From contig CM034312.1 of the NCBI GenBank assembly GCA_019925795.1, positions 1,706,501-1,770,500 on the forward strand: a stretch of DNA of 64,000 bases, read 5' to 3'. The translations under genes were made by a program, and so were the position numbers. This document shows, piece after piece, positions 34,741-47,220 of the stretch. Position 1 is the first letter of the stretch. Each line of letters starts with the position of its first letter. The notes below the pieces were generated by a model. The model saw only the letters and a program-made list of their open reading frames with translations. It was not told the origin of the DNA and searched no databases. Source of the stretch: Dendrobium chrysotoxum (Eukaryota > Streptophyta > Magnoliopsida > Asparagales > Orchidaceae).

Positions 34741-37017
34741 CCAAATACAAATACGAGAAAGAGTATTTCATGCCACAACACATGATATGTAAGAAGAGTT
34801 TCTATTACTAATATTTGAGCATGAAAACACATAAGAATTTCTTTGTTTTAACCAATATCCACTTTTGATTATAACTTTACTTGCCAACAACTAAGGCCAA
34901 TGCTATGTTTGTATTAGTAACTGAAAGATATTTGGTGAAAATACAAGAATTTTTACAATCATTTGATGCCTTCTCTAAGCTTCATCAATGAAACAATTTA
35001 ACCATAGAGTTGTACGTAAAATTCTCCCAACTAGTCATGATTCAAATAGTCCAAATATGTATTCATTGCATTGTCACAATGAAAGCACTATCATCCTATT
35101 TCCTCTAATTGTGGTTGTAGTGTAGCTTTCAATACTTTCGTACACAAGAAAATGATGGAACCCACGCTTGAGATCTCCACAAAATTTTAGCACATCAATA
35201 TATCTCTTCTAGTAGCATTTCATCGAACACTTGACATACAATACTTGTAAGATTGCGTAAAGTAAACTAATATGAAAATCATGCTTTATACTGACACATA
35301 ATTATGAAAATGCTATACCAACACTATTGGAAAGTAATCCACTTAAAATCAGCCATGCTTCCAACTTTTTTTCAAGAGACAAACTCTATTGAATAGAGAT
35401 ATTTCTTCTAAGAGAAGCAAAATATAGAAAACAAAATAATCCAAATCGTCTCATGCATTTTTGAGTCAAGAAATTAGAATTGCGAGAATTTTTTTTATTT
35501 ACTTATTTGAACAAAATTGAGATGGGGAAATCCCCTTTTCTGATCTCAAGAGATAATGGTTGATTTAAGAAGCATAAAACAAAACAATCTACATTCTTAT
35601 CTTTACAAGAAATCTGAACCAAACGAGATGATTGTTTGAGAAGAGATTATATGGAGAAGATTGAAGAAGAGAAAGGGAGAAGCTTAACCCCATTCGTTAT
35701 TCTTTCTTTCTTTCAAAAGAAGAGAAACTTCTTCATCCCATTTATCCAATGTGATCGAAAAAGCAATCAAGAATGGGAAAAGTAGAAGATGAAGGTGAAG
35801 AAGATGGAATTACCTAAGGTTGAGAAAGGTTTCCGGCGGCTAGGGCTCTTGCTTGGTCCGAAATAATGAGGGACGGAGGCAAAAGTAGGTTGGTGGCTCG
35901 GCTACGGCTTGCGACAGGGGCGTCCGGCCTTGGTGTCGTGCGGAACAGAGAGGCGACGAAGAGGGTTTCGGTTCCTTGCGAGAGAAACAGAGAGGGAGAG
36001 GAGGGGCTTGGCTTCGGCTAGGGAAGATGAGGCGACGGGCTGTTCCGAAATGGGAGGCACGGTTCTCGCTTCGTTTCTTGCGAACTGGCGAGAAGACGTG
36101 GGGGAGAGTTCATTTCTGCGAATTAGAGGGAGAGGGAGATCGTGGCCTGTGCGGTTCGATTCAAGCGAATCAATAGGGGAAGAGTTTGGTCTAAAAACTG
36201 CTCTAACTCCTCTATTTGGTCATGCCTAGAGGCATCAAAACTGCCTAAGGTTTTAATTAAATTTCAAATAAAATTACAGATTAATTTTTAATTAATTTAA
36301 AGGGATAAATAGGGAAATGATTCTATATGTTTAACTAAAAGAATTTGATTTAAAAATAATAATAATAATAATTAATTTACATAGTTTGAATTAATGTGAT
36401 TAATTTAACGATGTGAATCTGGTTTTAATTTAACTTGCAATAAATTAATTTAGAGTAATCAAAGCCGTTGTTTGTTAAAACAAATTTGGGCCAAGTCAAT
36501 TTTATTTGATTAAGTGAAGATTTAGGTCGAGTCAAGAAGTTGAGTCGATGCTACATCATTAGATGTCCACCTAAAGGAAATCCTATTGGCGGCGTCTACA
36601 CTAGGTTATGAAGACCTAGGAGCTAGAGATTGATTAGGGGGAATTGACCTCGAATAATGAGGTCAACAAATGGACCCCCAATAGGCATGATAAACTTGTC
36701 AAAGTTTATCGTGCGTATTGGCGTTGACCGAAACGATCAACTAGATCCAAAACTGAGGTTGGAAATTTAAATGTAGGAATTGAAAAGATTTTGTGCTTTG
36801 ATAGAAAATCAGAGTGAAAATTTTATAAAGAGATTTGAGTTGATTAAATGATTGAAAATTTTGGATTGATTAATTGATTGAAAAGTTAATAATGGCGATG
36901 ATGACTTTGGCAAACAATGACTAAAGAGATTAGTATTATTTAATAAAGTCAAGATACGAAAATTTTGTATGTGATTTAATATGAAAGCAAGAGTTTGAAT
37001 GTGATTTCAATAAATCA

Positions 37018-37031
37018 AAACTTTTTCTTTT
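37018..37031 (-). promoter_or_regulatory. Possible polypurine tract, copy 2
   Basis: The minus strand reads AAAAGAAAAAGTTT just before TGATTTATTG, the proposed LTR start. Copy 1 has the same at about 19319-19332. It is the best candidate between the 3'UTR repeats and the LTR, but not proven. Confidence 0.4.
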
Positions 37032-37080
37032 AAATCAGGAGGAATGCTACCATTTAAATGAACATTTATATCTAATTTTG

Positions 37081-37505
37081 AGAATGGCTGCCGTAAGAGC
37101 GGACTTAAGCCAGAAGTCAGTAGGATGCCGTAAAAGCGGACTTAGACCTAGAGACAGATTTAAAATTGATGGCTGCCGTAAAAGCGGACTTAAGCCAGAA
37201 GTCAGTAGGATGCCGTAAAAGCGGACTTAGACCTAAAGACAGATTTAAAATTGACGGCTGCCGTAAAAGCGGACTTATGCCGGAAGTCAATAGGATGCCA
37301 TAAAAGCGGACTTAGACCTAAAGACAGATTTAAAATTGATGGCTGCCGTAAAAGCGGACTTATGCCGGAAGTCAATAGGATGCCGTAAAAGCGGACTTAA
37401 ACCTAAAGACAGATTTAAAATTGATGGCTGCCGTAAAAGCGGACTTAAGCCAGAAGTCAGTAGGATGCCGTAAAAGCGGGCTTAGACCTAAAGACGGATT
37501 TAAAA
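37081..37505 (-). repeat. Five 85-bp tandem repeats in the retrotransposon 3'UTR, copy 2
   Basis: This has the same array and unit number as 19383-19806, with essentially no divergence between the two arrays. Confidence 0.95.
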
Positions 37506-38128
37506 TTTAAATTTTAATGAAGAGAAGATGCCGCTGGGGATTCTTATACTTCACTTCGGAATGAAGATTAGGATGCCACTAGGGATGCTTACACCTAACT
37601 TCAAGGATGTCAATAGGATGCCGCAGGAGGACTTATACCTAAAGACAGATTTAAATTGATTTAGTCGGGTTTGGGAATTTTAATGAATGTTTGATTTCTT
37701 GCAGGATTTTTGATCTTTTCCCTTCATCGCAAATGGCATTAACAATTACTAGACGTCAAAAGCTTTCGTATATGCCACTTTCTAGAAGGGAAGAGAAAAC
37801 CATCCAAAAGAATGAGCTTGAAATTTTTGGATTGAAAATTTTGCTCTCTCCCTTATTATAAATGATCTTTATAACTTACAAATCATCCACTGGGGATTAT
37901 GTTTTTATATTGAATCATCATAAATGAAGAAAGAAAATAAATAAAAGGACATTTCTATAGTAATACTATATAACATCTCAGTTATTTCAAATTTTGAAAT
38001 CTTTCAATTCTGATTTTCAAAAATATACAAACTACTTGGACCCAGTGTATGTCACATTCATAAGCTTCGAGAACAACGTATATGCTGAAAAATTTATAAT
38101 TTTATTGCAAATCTTCATAATGATGTCA

Positions 38129-40169
38129 TTACACATAGTATTTCTTAAGATATCGTCCATTGATAGGCAACATAGGACGATCACCCTTACAATCCACTAA
38201 TTGGTAAGATCCCCCTTGGTAGACTTTCTCCACCACAAAAGGACCTTCCCATGTAGGCTCAAATTTACCACCAAACCTTCGATGAGTTAGGATAGGTCTA
38301 CGTAAGACCAACACCAACTCTCCTACTCGAAAGGTTCTAGGACGGACCATTTTATCATGTGCTTGAGCCATACGGGATTTATATAACTCGAGGTTCTGTT
38401 GAGCCTGCAAACGCTTCTCTTCTAAACCTTCGAGTTCTTCTAAACGAAGTCGGGCGTTCTGTTCAGATGTAATACTATTGTTAATTGCAACCCTTAGAGA
38501 GGGAAGCTGTACCTCTAAAGGGAGAACAGCCTCAGCCCCGAAGACTAAAGCAAACGGTGTAGACTGAGTTGGGGTTCTACATGTGGTTCGATAAGCCCAC
38601 AGAGCCTCCCCTAACTTTTCGTGCCACTGTCGCTTATTGTCCTCTAAGATTTTCTTTAGAATTCCGACTAACGTCTTATTGAAGGCCTCCGCCAATCCAT
38701 TCGCCTGTGGGTAATAGCTTGTGGAATACCTCCAATCAATATTATGACGTTTAGCGAAATTATTCATTTTGGTGCTCTTGAAGGAGGGACCATTATCGGA
38801 TATAATTCGACGAGGAATGCCAAATCGATATACAATATGGTCTCGGAAGAATTGGAGCACATTATGAGTTTTGACTTCTCGTAGTGGAACAGCCTCCGCC
38901 CATTTTGAGAAGTAGTCTGTTGCTGCTAGAATGAAACGGTGACCTTTAGAAGAAGGAGGATCGATAGGGCCAATGATGTCTGTGCCCCAACTTTCAAAAG
39001 GCCATGAAGCAATTGTTGGATGCAGAACATTAGGAGGTTGATGTAGAACTACACCATGCACTTGACACTGGTGACAACGACGTGCGATGGACATACAGTC
39101 GTCAATCATTGAGGCCAGTAATAACCCAGTCTCTTGATTTTCATCTTCATTTTGGGGCCAGATTGGTGGGCACCACACAATCCGGCATGTACCTCGGTCA
39201 CGATCCTTTGGGCTTCTTGTTTACTAAGACAACGTAGCCACAATTGATCGAAAGACCGGCGGTACAAAATGCCATTCATCAATGTGTAAGAAAGAGCCCT
39301 TCTCTTAATTGATCTGCGGCAGATTTCTCTCGAGGGAGTTTGTTTTCTTGCAAATAGTCAATGAAAGGTTGTCTCCAGTCAACCGTATCATCATCAATGG
39401 CAAGAACAATCTCGCCCTCGGAAGGAAACTTTTTATTGATGTATTCCAAGTCTATAGGAGACAAGATCTTACGACCTTGAACTTCTATGGAAATGGACTC
39501 TTCTTCTATACAGGCTAATTCCTTTGCGAGCTTTGCTAGGGCATCCGCCGTAGAATTTCTTCCACGGGGTATCTTATATAAGGTTACGCTCGGAATTTGC
39601 TCAAGAAGTTTCATAGTGTACTGATGGTACGGAAGAAGTTTAGGTTTCAAGACTTTGTAAATACCAGCAACCTGATTGATGATAAGTTGTGAATCTCCAA
39701 AGATCTTGATTTCTTTGATTTCCATTGATATTGCTAATTCTATACCAGTTATTAGAGCTTCGTATTCGGCCTCGTTATTAGTGCAAGGCTCTAATAAATG
39801 GTAAGAATAACGCAACAATCCCTTTTCAGGGGTTATGAAAACCAACCCGATACCGGCTTTCCCTGGGATTACCTCCTGAGGTTCCCCGATCTTTTGTGAA
39901 GATGCGGCACCATCAAAATATAATTCCCAAGTATTTCCTTCTGCTCCTCTAAACTCATAATTTGTTCATCAGGGAGATCATCATTCAGAGGGGACTCAGC
40001 AGGGATCGGGTGTGCTGCTAAGAAGTCAGCCACAGCTTGACCTTTGATAGCACGTAATGGTATAAACGTGATATCAAATTGAAGTAGAAACATTGACCAC
40101 TTTGCTAAACGCCCTGACAACGTCGGACGAGTCATCAGGTATTGGAGTGGATTAACTCTAGAGATGAGA
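38129..40169 (-). pseudogene. Retrotransposon pol, copy 2: integrase and RNase H, broken by indels and a gap
   Basis: The integrase frame (39178-38129) keeps the catalytic triad region and is nearly identical to copy 1. The second RNase H frame is 39845-39279. Compared with copy 1, one base is missing near 39113 (GGG to GG), near 39307 and near 39940 (TTT to TT), each shifting the frame. The copy stops at the gap, so RT, protease and gag of this unit are not visible. Confidence 0.9.
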
Positions 40170-40669
40170 NNNNNNNNNNNNNNNNNNNNNNNNNNNNNNN
40201 NNNNNNNNNNNNNNNNNNNNNNNNNNNNNNNNNNNNNNNNNNNNNNNNNNNNNNNNNNNNNNNNNNNNNNNNNNNNNNNNNNNNNNNNNNNNNNNNNNNN
40301 NNNNNNNNNNNNNNNNNNNNNNNNNNNNNNNNNNNNNNNNNNNNNNNNNNNNNNNNNNNNNNNNNNNNNNNNNNNNNNNNNNNNNNNNNNNNNNNNNNNN
40401 NNNNNNNNNNNNNNNNNNNNNNNNNNNNNNNNNNNNNNNNNNNNNNNNNNNNNNNNNNNNNNNNNNNNNNNNNNNNNNNNNNNNNNNNNNNNNNNNNNNN
40501 NNNNNNNNNNNNNNNNNNNNNNNNNNNNNNNNNNNNNNNNNNNNNNNNNNNNNNNNNNNNNNNNNNNNNNNNNNNNNNNNNNNNNNNNNNNNNNNNNNNN
40601 NNNNNNNNNNNNNNNNNNNNNNNNNNNNNNNNNNNNNNNNNNNNNNNNNNNNNNNNNNNNNNNNNNNNN
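40170..40669. other. Assembly gap of exactly 500 N
   Basis: It interrupts the Ty3-type RNase H region of retrotransposon copy 2. Sequence beyond it (40670 onward) is not part of the known element interior, so a truncation or a misjoin is hidden here. Confidence 1.
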
Positions 40670-42810
40670 TGAACATAATTGATACGATTCAAATGACAAA
40701 TATACAAGCTATTTAAAACCTTGATGATGGTCTGTGTTGAATGCAAATCTCAACTGGAGGGGTTAATTCTCAAAGACCTATCAAAGATCTAAAGCTCCAC
40801 ATCTATTAATAATATTAATATTTAAAATTAAAATTTAATCATCTAAACTTAAAGCAAAATTCATCCACTCTCCGTAACAATTTATCGAGGTGGACAAGTT
40901 TGAAAATCACTTCAGCTCACAAAGAGCGAATGTCTAGTCGAGAATGTCACTAAGATTCATTCTCTAACCATCTCTTGCTAGTAAGGACGTGGCATGTGTC
41001 CTCTAACTGGAGATTTCGCTATCAAATGGCACCGCAAGTAAACGGTTATGACCAGGACCCTCTGATCGGGTGGTTTTACTGCCAAATGATACCACTAAAT
41101 TACAGTCATGGACAGAGCCTGTATGTTCCCCAGTGGTTTTTAAATCCGTGAGTAATGAATCAATATGATATAATCGAGAAGGTAAAAAGCCCTTTTGTTA
41201 GCTAATGTGGACTCAAATATGTCCCTTTAGATAAACATTCATCCAAAAACTACAAGATACCCTTGGACGACGCAACCCATAGCTGCCAACAAGAATCCTT
41301 AGGTCAGGTTGGGTCGACTACCTCCTCTGACTAAGTAGACTAGGGACCTTGATGACCTAGGACAACAAACCATGGGATCTTGATCAGGTCTATCATCACT
41401 CCCCCACCATCTGCTTTAAGAGCGCGGTGATAAAATTTCAATTTTCAATATCAAATTATGTTGTTAGTATACGTTAGGTACTATGTATTTATTTAGCGAC
41501 TATCCTTAATCAAAAGTTCTTTCTCGTTATTGGGAGGGATATTTAACTATAGAGGCTTGCGCCTATAAGAAACTTGAACTCATATCATAAAGTGCTCGCA
41601 AAATGAGGGCGAAATCTCTAGGTAATGTCTTATTTGAAACTTAATCTGTCTTCTAAAAATTTACACCGGAACCTAAACTAATTAAAACTTTCCTCGCACA
41701 TAAACAAAAAGAAAGGGGTCGCGGAGAGGCTGGGGGGTGAATTTTTGGAGCCCACACTCATGAACGTAACATTTTACATTTAGACTAAACGGACAACCAC
41801 TTCGAAGTATGATTCAATGGCATGTGACCTCCAATATTGGTGGACTCGATGTGCAACAAATGTGCGACCTCTCAAAGGTATATATATATATAGATTGACA
41901 CAGGTATTGACACAATTGCAGGTTCTGAATTTTAAAAAAACTTATCAACACCACATCAAGGGTATATTGATGGCTAACGGCTCTCCTGATAGCCCTGTTA
42001 GACATGACTCATTTCGGCTTACACTAATGGATCATTAGAGAACGCTCAGGACTATTTGGACATTTTTGCTAGCTGACTGTGATGGAGACGGCTTAAGCTG
42101 TTCTAGCTTTCACATTTTCTTACGCGTGAGGTGTTTATCATCAGGAAATAATAGTCCATACAAATTTGATTTTAAGACACTCAGGTTAGGCGTTCTTAAT
42201 AAGAGCTTCATTCATTAATTGAGGAGAAAGATAATACTTTTAAAAAGAATGGCTTAGCTTTCTCTTAGGGCTCAAATGGAATCCACAAAGAATTACTAAG
42301 CTTTCTGGAAAGTAACGAATCTTAATTAATTGAACAAGTTTGGTTTGAAGTAACTAATCTCAAATTACCACTTGGTTAGCAGCGTTCATAGTGATTTTAT
42401 TTTCACTTATTTAGTATTTGAAAATAAAATCCTTAGATTTGAGAAATTTGTGGAATTAGAAGCAATGTTGATTTATAATTACATCAAAATCTAGCAAATT
42501 TCATCATTTTATAATACAAATTGTATATTAAATGAGTTTAAGGAAAGATTTTGTCTCCCATTTTTCTTATGATTACTGGGAAACCAACCACCAGATGATC
42601 TTATCTTTTAACTGCAGAAACTAACAGAGATTTCGAAAGGATTACATTATATTTATCAAATGGATAAAATGAACAAAAATTGCTATAGAACGTTTAATGA
42701 ACCATTAAAATATCTGCAAGGCCTTGCTAGAGATAAAGTTTATCTTGAAATCGAATAGGAGAAGACAAGCAACCTAACTAGAAGTAGCATCTCTCGACTG
42801 AGAAGCTTAC
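40670..42810. other. Non-coding spacer between gap and CAX exon 2, probably repeat-derived
   Basis: No coding exon was recognised on either strand, although the missing CAX exons would be expected here or in the gap. Phrases such as GATCATCACTCCCCCACC resemble transposon leader sequence. An (AT)n run lies near 41880-41891. Confidence 0.45.
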
Positions 42811-42872
42811 TCTGAACTCAGACGCTCTGCAAGAGGGGTTAAGCCCAGCAAACTTAAAGCAAATACCCATGT
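42811..42872 (-). CDS. CAX: CAX-type cation/proton exchanger, exon 2
   Basis: After a GCAG acceptor the minus strand encodes TWVFALSLLGLTPLAERLS, the first transmembrane helix and PLAER motif of plant CAX exchangers. A GTAAGC donor follows after 62 bases. Exon 1 ends on a codon boundary and this exon opens with a full codon, so they join in frame. The end is four or five bases shorter than the family would predict (the usual FLTE is compressed), a possible lesion. The next exons are missing between here and 11334. Confidence 0.88.
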
Positions 42873-43534
42873 CTGCAATTAGACAAAATGAAAAAAATTT
42901 TGGTAATTTATCAACGTAACTTCTCAGGAAAAACAAGTAAAATCCGATTACAAGTAAGCAGTTAAACTTAAGCCTTGAATGCCGAATAAATTGAGCAAAA
43001 AATTAAATCAATTTTCCGAACATTTAGGCAAAATATGATGAACTTCCGATAATGAACCGACTTTGCTTGTAAGAATTTTGGCTTCTCATTATGCAGATCA
43101 ACAATGTAAGGCGCATTGAACGGTCACCTTGGAAATAAATATTCCAATCATCACTATACTAAATGATAAGTGTTCCGCGCTGGAGTATTCACAACAATAA
43201 AGAAAGTTAATCATCTTAGCTTTACACAAAAATACTGGAAACACAAGTTGAGAGCATCACATAGGAGGCATTGGATTTAAGGTGAAAAAGAAAACCATGG
43301 GGATTAGTCTAGCTAAATTATTCCACTAATAACGTGAATCAAGTATTATAAAAGGTTCCCCCAAGAGAGGAAAGAAAAAAAAAATCTATTTTGGCGTTAT
43401 CAAATCAAATTGTTTTTAAAAATCCTTCAAATAATTTTTAGGTGTATTATAGGTGTTCTTATTTTTTAAAAATGATAATCACCTCTGCTAATTGATTGTT
43501 ATCACTTTGGTTCATCGGCTAATAGCCATCGTGA

Positions 43535-43628
43535 CTACCGTTGATCACCAACCACCTGCCGATTGCCACCATCATTGCCTGCCACCACCCACCACCATTG
43601 CCTACCGCCACCCACAACCGCCACTATA
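43535..43628 (+). repeat. ACC/GCC-rich simple repeat
   Basis: Alternating CACCACC, GCCACC and TTGCC phrases. A G/T-rich counterpart in the reverse sense lies inside the MITE at 5255-5325, which suggests related elements. The rest of 42873-43534 is plain intron sequence. Confidence 0.6.
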
Positions 43629-44623
43629 TGTAACAACCTGAAAATGAAAAGTATTTTAAAATATAAATTTTAAATTTTTTATTTAAACTAGAGTGCTTCG
43701 GTGCTATGCTTTTGAGCGCTTTGGTGCTATGCTTATGAGCGCGCTAGGGCTAGACTGAGAACACAGCGGCACAAAAAATTATTATTGCCACGTTTTAGTC
43801 TTTATTCTATAGTAATTTTGGATTCGACATGCAATGCTGCAACATTGGGTCTGAGCGCTACGACGCAATAGTTCACTATAAGTAGTTTTATATATATTAA
43901 ATTATAAATATCACTGCCTCACCATACGCCATCCCTCGCTCTCTTGCTTTGTTTGGGAGGGAAAGAACGAAGGATAAGAAGGGAGAAGAAGAGGGGAGAG
44001 AGAAAAAAGAGGAAGTCCGTCGGGGATTTTTCGTCCGTCGTTCCTTTTATAAAAATTATTCTATTCATTATAAGTGATTAACCTCTTACTCTTATTTTTG
44101 ATAATATTTTTATTCTACGGATTTTATCTCTCCTAAATTGTTAAAATACATTATCTCATAATTTCATAAGCTCTCATCGCGTAACTTTTGATATGTTATA
44201 AATTTGATTATTCTAAACAATATGATATGATTTCTTGCATTTTTACTGGTTAAATATATGTATAACGAATTTCTAGGTAAAATGAGTGAGGAAAAGAGAT
44301 ACTAAAAATGGGTTGAAAAGTAATGTATTGTGCATTGACATGATAATACTGAAATGTGATATGGATTGAAATGATGGATGTGAATGAATATGAGCATATG
44401 ATGGGGAGAGTTGTATCAGAGACATATACTAGCCGAAGATGGGAACTAAGTGTCAAACAAGACAAAGTGATATGCTATGGGAGTCACCTCTTAAACCCTA
44501 TAGGTGAAAAAGTGTTATGTGGCGGGAGATGCACCTTAAACTTGTAGGGGTCACCTCTAGAATATAATCTGTCTCGTGGATGATTCTGCTATTGATATTG
44601 ATTACTAATGCGAGTATACAATA
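43629..44623 (+). other. Repeat-like segment with an LTR-type start
   Basis: TGTAACAACCTG at 43629 resembles the start of plant gypsy LTRs. It is followed by AT-rich sequence and a purine-rich run (43960-44010). The other end was not found and no target duplication could be matched. Confidence 0.35.
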
Positions 44624-45109
44624 GGGTTGTTTTGTTGTAAGAAGGATTTAATAAATTCTGTAAATTTGGATTTACTAAATTTTGAAATTAAATCCTAAAA
44701 ATAATTGAACATGATAAAAAAACTTAACTAAAATTTGATAAACTATTTGTTTATTTATTTTAAGATTTAAATCTCTTATTTAAATAAGATTTTAAAATTA
44801 TCAAATTATATATTAATCTTTATAAATTATTAATATTATATATTAAAATTAATTATTTATATCTAATTTATAAAATTAAAAATTTGTTAATTTTTAATTA
44901 ATATGTTCCTTATTAATTATAATTAGATAAATTAAATTATATTTATTACAGATTAGTATCATAATAATTATTAATTAATAAAATATTAAAGTAATAAAAT
45001 TAAAAATTTATTAAATCTCAAAATTAATAAGTTTTAGTGGCCAGCACTACAGTGCTCCAACCCACACGCAATAGCACTCACACAGAATATTTTAGATTCC
45101 CAAACAGTC
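44624..45109. mobile_element. Probable Tourist/Harbinger-related MITE
   Basis: It begins GGGTTGTTTTGTTGTAAG and ends CCCAAACAGTC before TTA, weak inverted repeats. The interior AGGATTTAATAAATTCTGTA is shared with 49533 onward and resembles the ends of the element at 50166-51312. The left target site is not TTA, so the ends are uncertain. Confidence 0.45.
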
Positions 45110-46058
45110 TTAGACAAAGAGCTCAGCACCACAACATTTGTCACGACCCACTAAATATTTTCAAAGTGATTGCTAATAATTATTTCTAAATCTCCAAGCC
45201 TTTAAACAAAAATTTTGGGCCATATCAATATTTTAAACATACCTACATAAATATTTAATTGCAACGACTTATAAGATATATAATAAAGACTTTTTATAAT
45301 ATAAGAAAGTATGATATTACATGAACTTATAATGATTTATACAATGGAATAGTAAGCATCATAAGTCTTTATTTATCTTCGATTGCTTTCATGTCTTGCA
45401 GATTAATTTGAAAATCATATACAAAAAAGAGCTTAAGGTGACTTATAAAACTCAGTAGGGCTTATATGTCATTATACTTAAACATAAAAGTATGTGTTCA
45501 TAATTATTGTTTATATTAAGATGCACTCATTTTCGCTTACTTAAAAAATATATCTTATATATATTTGTTTTTGTCATATATAACCAATAGTATAAGGAAA
45601 ATTTATCAGAATATCAAGATTGAGTACAAGACTCAATTTGACCAAAATAAATAACAAGTTACAGGCCTCTGGGATCTCTTATCAGACTTATATGGAGCTA
45701 GAAGCTTCCAAACATACATTTATATAGTGCCCTTAGCCACGAAAGTCTTTACAGAAGTAGCTACTTAAAATATGCTCATAATTATACACATATATACGTA
45801 ATTTAACATGCATGAAATAATTCTTATTTTATATCAAAATATTTATGTAAAAAGATTATTTGTGCCCTAAGAATTTAATTATTTACTAATTACTTCTTAC
45901 TTTAAATATAATTTATGATTTCAAATAAGAATGATAAGTAGACATTTTATAATCTATTTAATTTGTAGTCAATTCTTATTATTTATATTATATCTATGTG
46001 AAAATAATTTACTTCCTATATATATATATAAAGTAAATCATATATACTTCTTTATATT
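45110..46058. other. AT-rich spacer with a possible LTR start
   Basis: TGTCACGACCC at 45139 resembles a gypsy LTR start. A candidate partner end ATTACA is at 49176, on the far side of the copia LTR. The flanking five bases do not match (ACATT against GTGAT), so this is not called as an element. Confidence 0.35.
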
Positions 46059-46358
46059 TGTTGCAATCCGAGAGTCTGAGCTTATGTTTTGATGATAACA
46101 AATATTATTGGATTATATTTAGTTTCTCTTATGCTTTATTATTGCATATCATTTATGTGTCTACTAACATTTCAGGTTTAGTATCTTATCCTTCAGAGAT
46201 TAATAAGATTCAAGACTGGGTGGTATAGGTTTAATTTATACAAGAGTCGGTATTTTTTATTTTCTTGAGTCTATCAATATAAAATGTATATATTAGCTTA
46301 GCAACCATGCACACACACACGAGGGAATGACAGTGAAGATTGTAATTTTTCTGTTTAA

Positions 46359-46905
46359 TCGTACTGTACGATCATTTCAAACAGAAAAATTAAAATTCAC
46401 ATATAACTAATCAAACAGTACGACCATACATCGTACTGGACGATCATCTATAAACAGAAATTCACCATCGAATCTAACTTACCTAAAATAGACAAATTTG
46501 AATTTTGAAATTTTAACTTTTTTCGTACTGTACAAATTATTTTTGGATTATATGATTTTTTAAATCATTGTCTAATTAGGTTAGTTAATTAAGCAATCAA
46601 ATCGAATCTGATTGATTATAGATCGTACTACATTATACTATCGTACTGTACGAGTCACCCGATGAGTCTCTAGATGAAGTTTGGTTCGTCTAGTACGATC
46701 AAAAAATCGTACTGTCTGAATCACTTGAGATTTCTCTGGACAATTTTTATTTGTCTTGTATAATCCTATATTGAGTTGTTCTAATCGTACTGTACTATTA
46801 TTTATTCATACAATACGATCAGTTAATAAATTTTAACTGACCGTCCTGTAGACGATTCGTCGTACAGTACTATAAAAGGATATTTGAATTAATCGTACGG
46901 TACGA
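46359..46905 (+). promoter_or_regulatory. Array of about ten CGTAC/GTACG sites around the TATA box
   Basis: TCGTACTGTACGA at 46359 and 46641, TCGTACGGTACGA at 46893, TCGTACTGGACGA at 46431, and half or near copies at about 46416, 46523, 46623, 46692, 46707, 46784 and 46860. Most lie in the 510 bases before the TATA box. CGTAC with GTAC core is the binding core of plant SBP-domain (SPL) factors, including the copper regulator SPL7. Confidence 0.6.
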
Positions 46906-47220
46906 ACAATGACGGCTAATTGAAAATTAAAATTTTCTTGAGACCTACTATTTAATTATCTCTTATTTCATGAGAGAGGGTCTTTTGACAGTCATTGGGT
47001 TGTGTCTTCTGTGAGATAGCGTTAAAGAGAGGGCTTTGAGCTAGGAGAGAAATGTGAAGTTTGAGAGAGAGAGGAGAAGATCTTTATGGATTCAAGAGGA
47101 GTGTGAGAGGGTGTTTTCACACGGTTACTTCGACAAACTTGCACCTGAGTTTTTCCATTAGTCAAGGTCTGTCCTGAGAGAAGGTTTGGGAAGAAGACAT
47201 TTCGATGTCAAAGCGCCCAG

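Larger units (their letters stand above)
29627..37017 (-). mobile_element. Long LTR shared by two tandem Tat/Ogre-type units
   Basis: One end is set by the primer binding site and the other by a possible polypurine tract. Reading leftward it starts TGATTTATTG and ends CCACCA, about 7.4 kb. To the left it serves gag-pol copy 1 as 5' LTR; to the right it serves copy 2 as 3' LTR. The part from 33666 rightward repeats 15967 onward. The U5 side (29.7-33 kb) matches the diverged LTR at 57.7-64 kb. Inside are a 20-bp minisatellite, two conserved hairpins, a 1.3-kb pyrimidine-rich block and a GC-rich part (about 35820-36180). Exact ends are an inference. Confidence 0.65.
33666..40169 (-). repeat. Second copy of the 6.5-kb segment seen at 15967-22471
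   Basis: It covers the right part of the shared LTR, the 3'UTR repeats and the integrase to RNase H region, and stops at the second gap. Together with the first copy it shows a 17.7-kb period. Confidence 0.95.

Noticed and set aside
15967..40169. Linearised circular molecule (1-LTR circle) with overlapping ends
   Set aside because: The contig shape fits, but the two 6.5-kb ends differ at about 25 sites including clear transitions, so they are not the same molecule.
40135..40746. Open frames across the second gap
   Set aside because: Same artefact of N bases. Only the RNase H fragment on the minus strand to the left of the gap is real.
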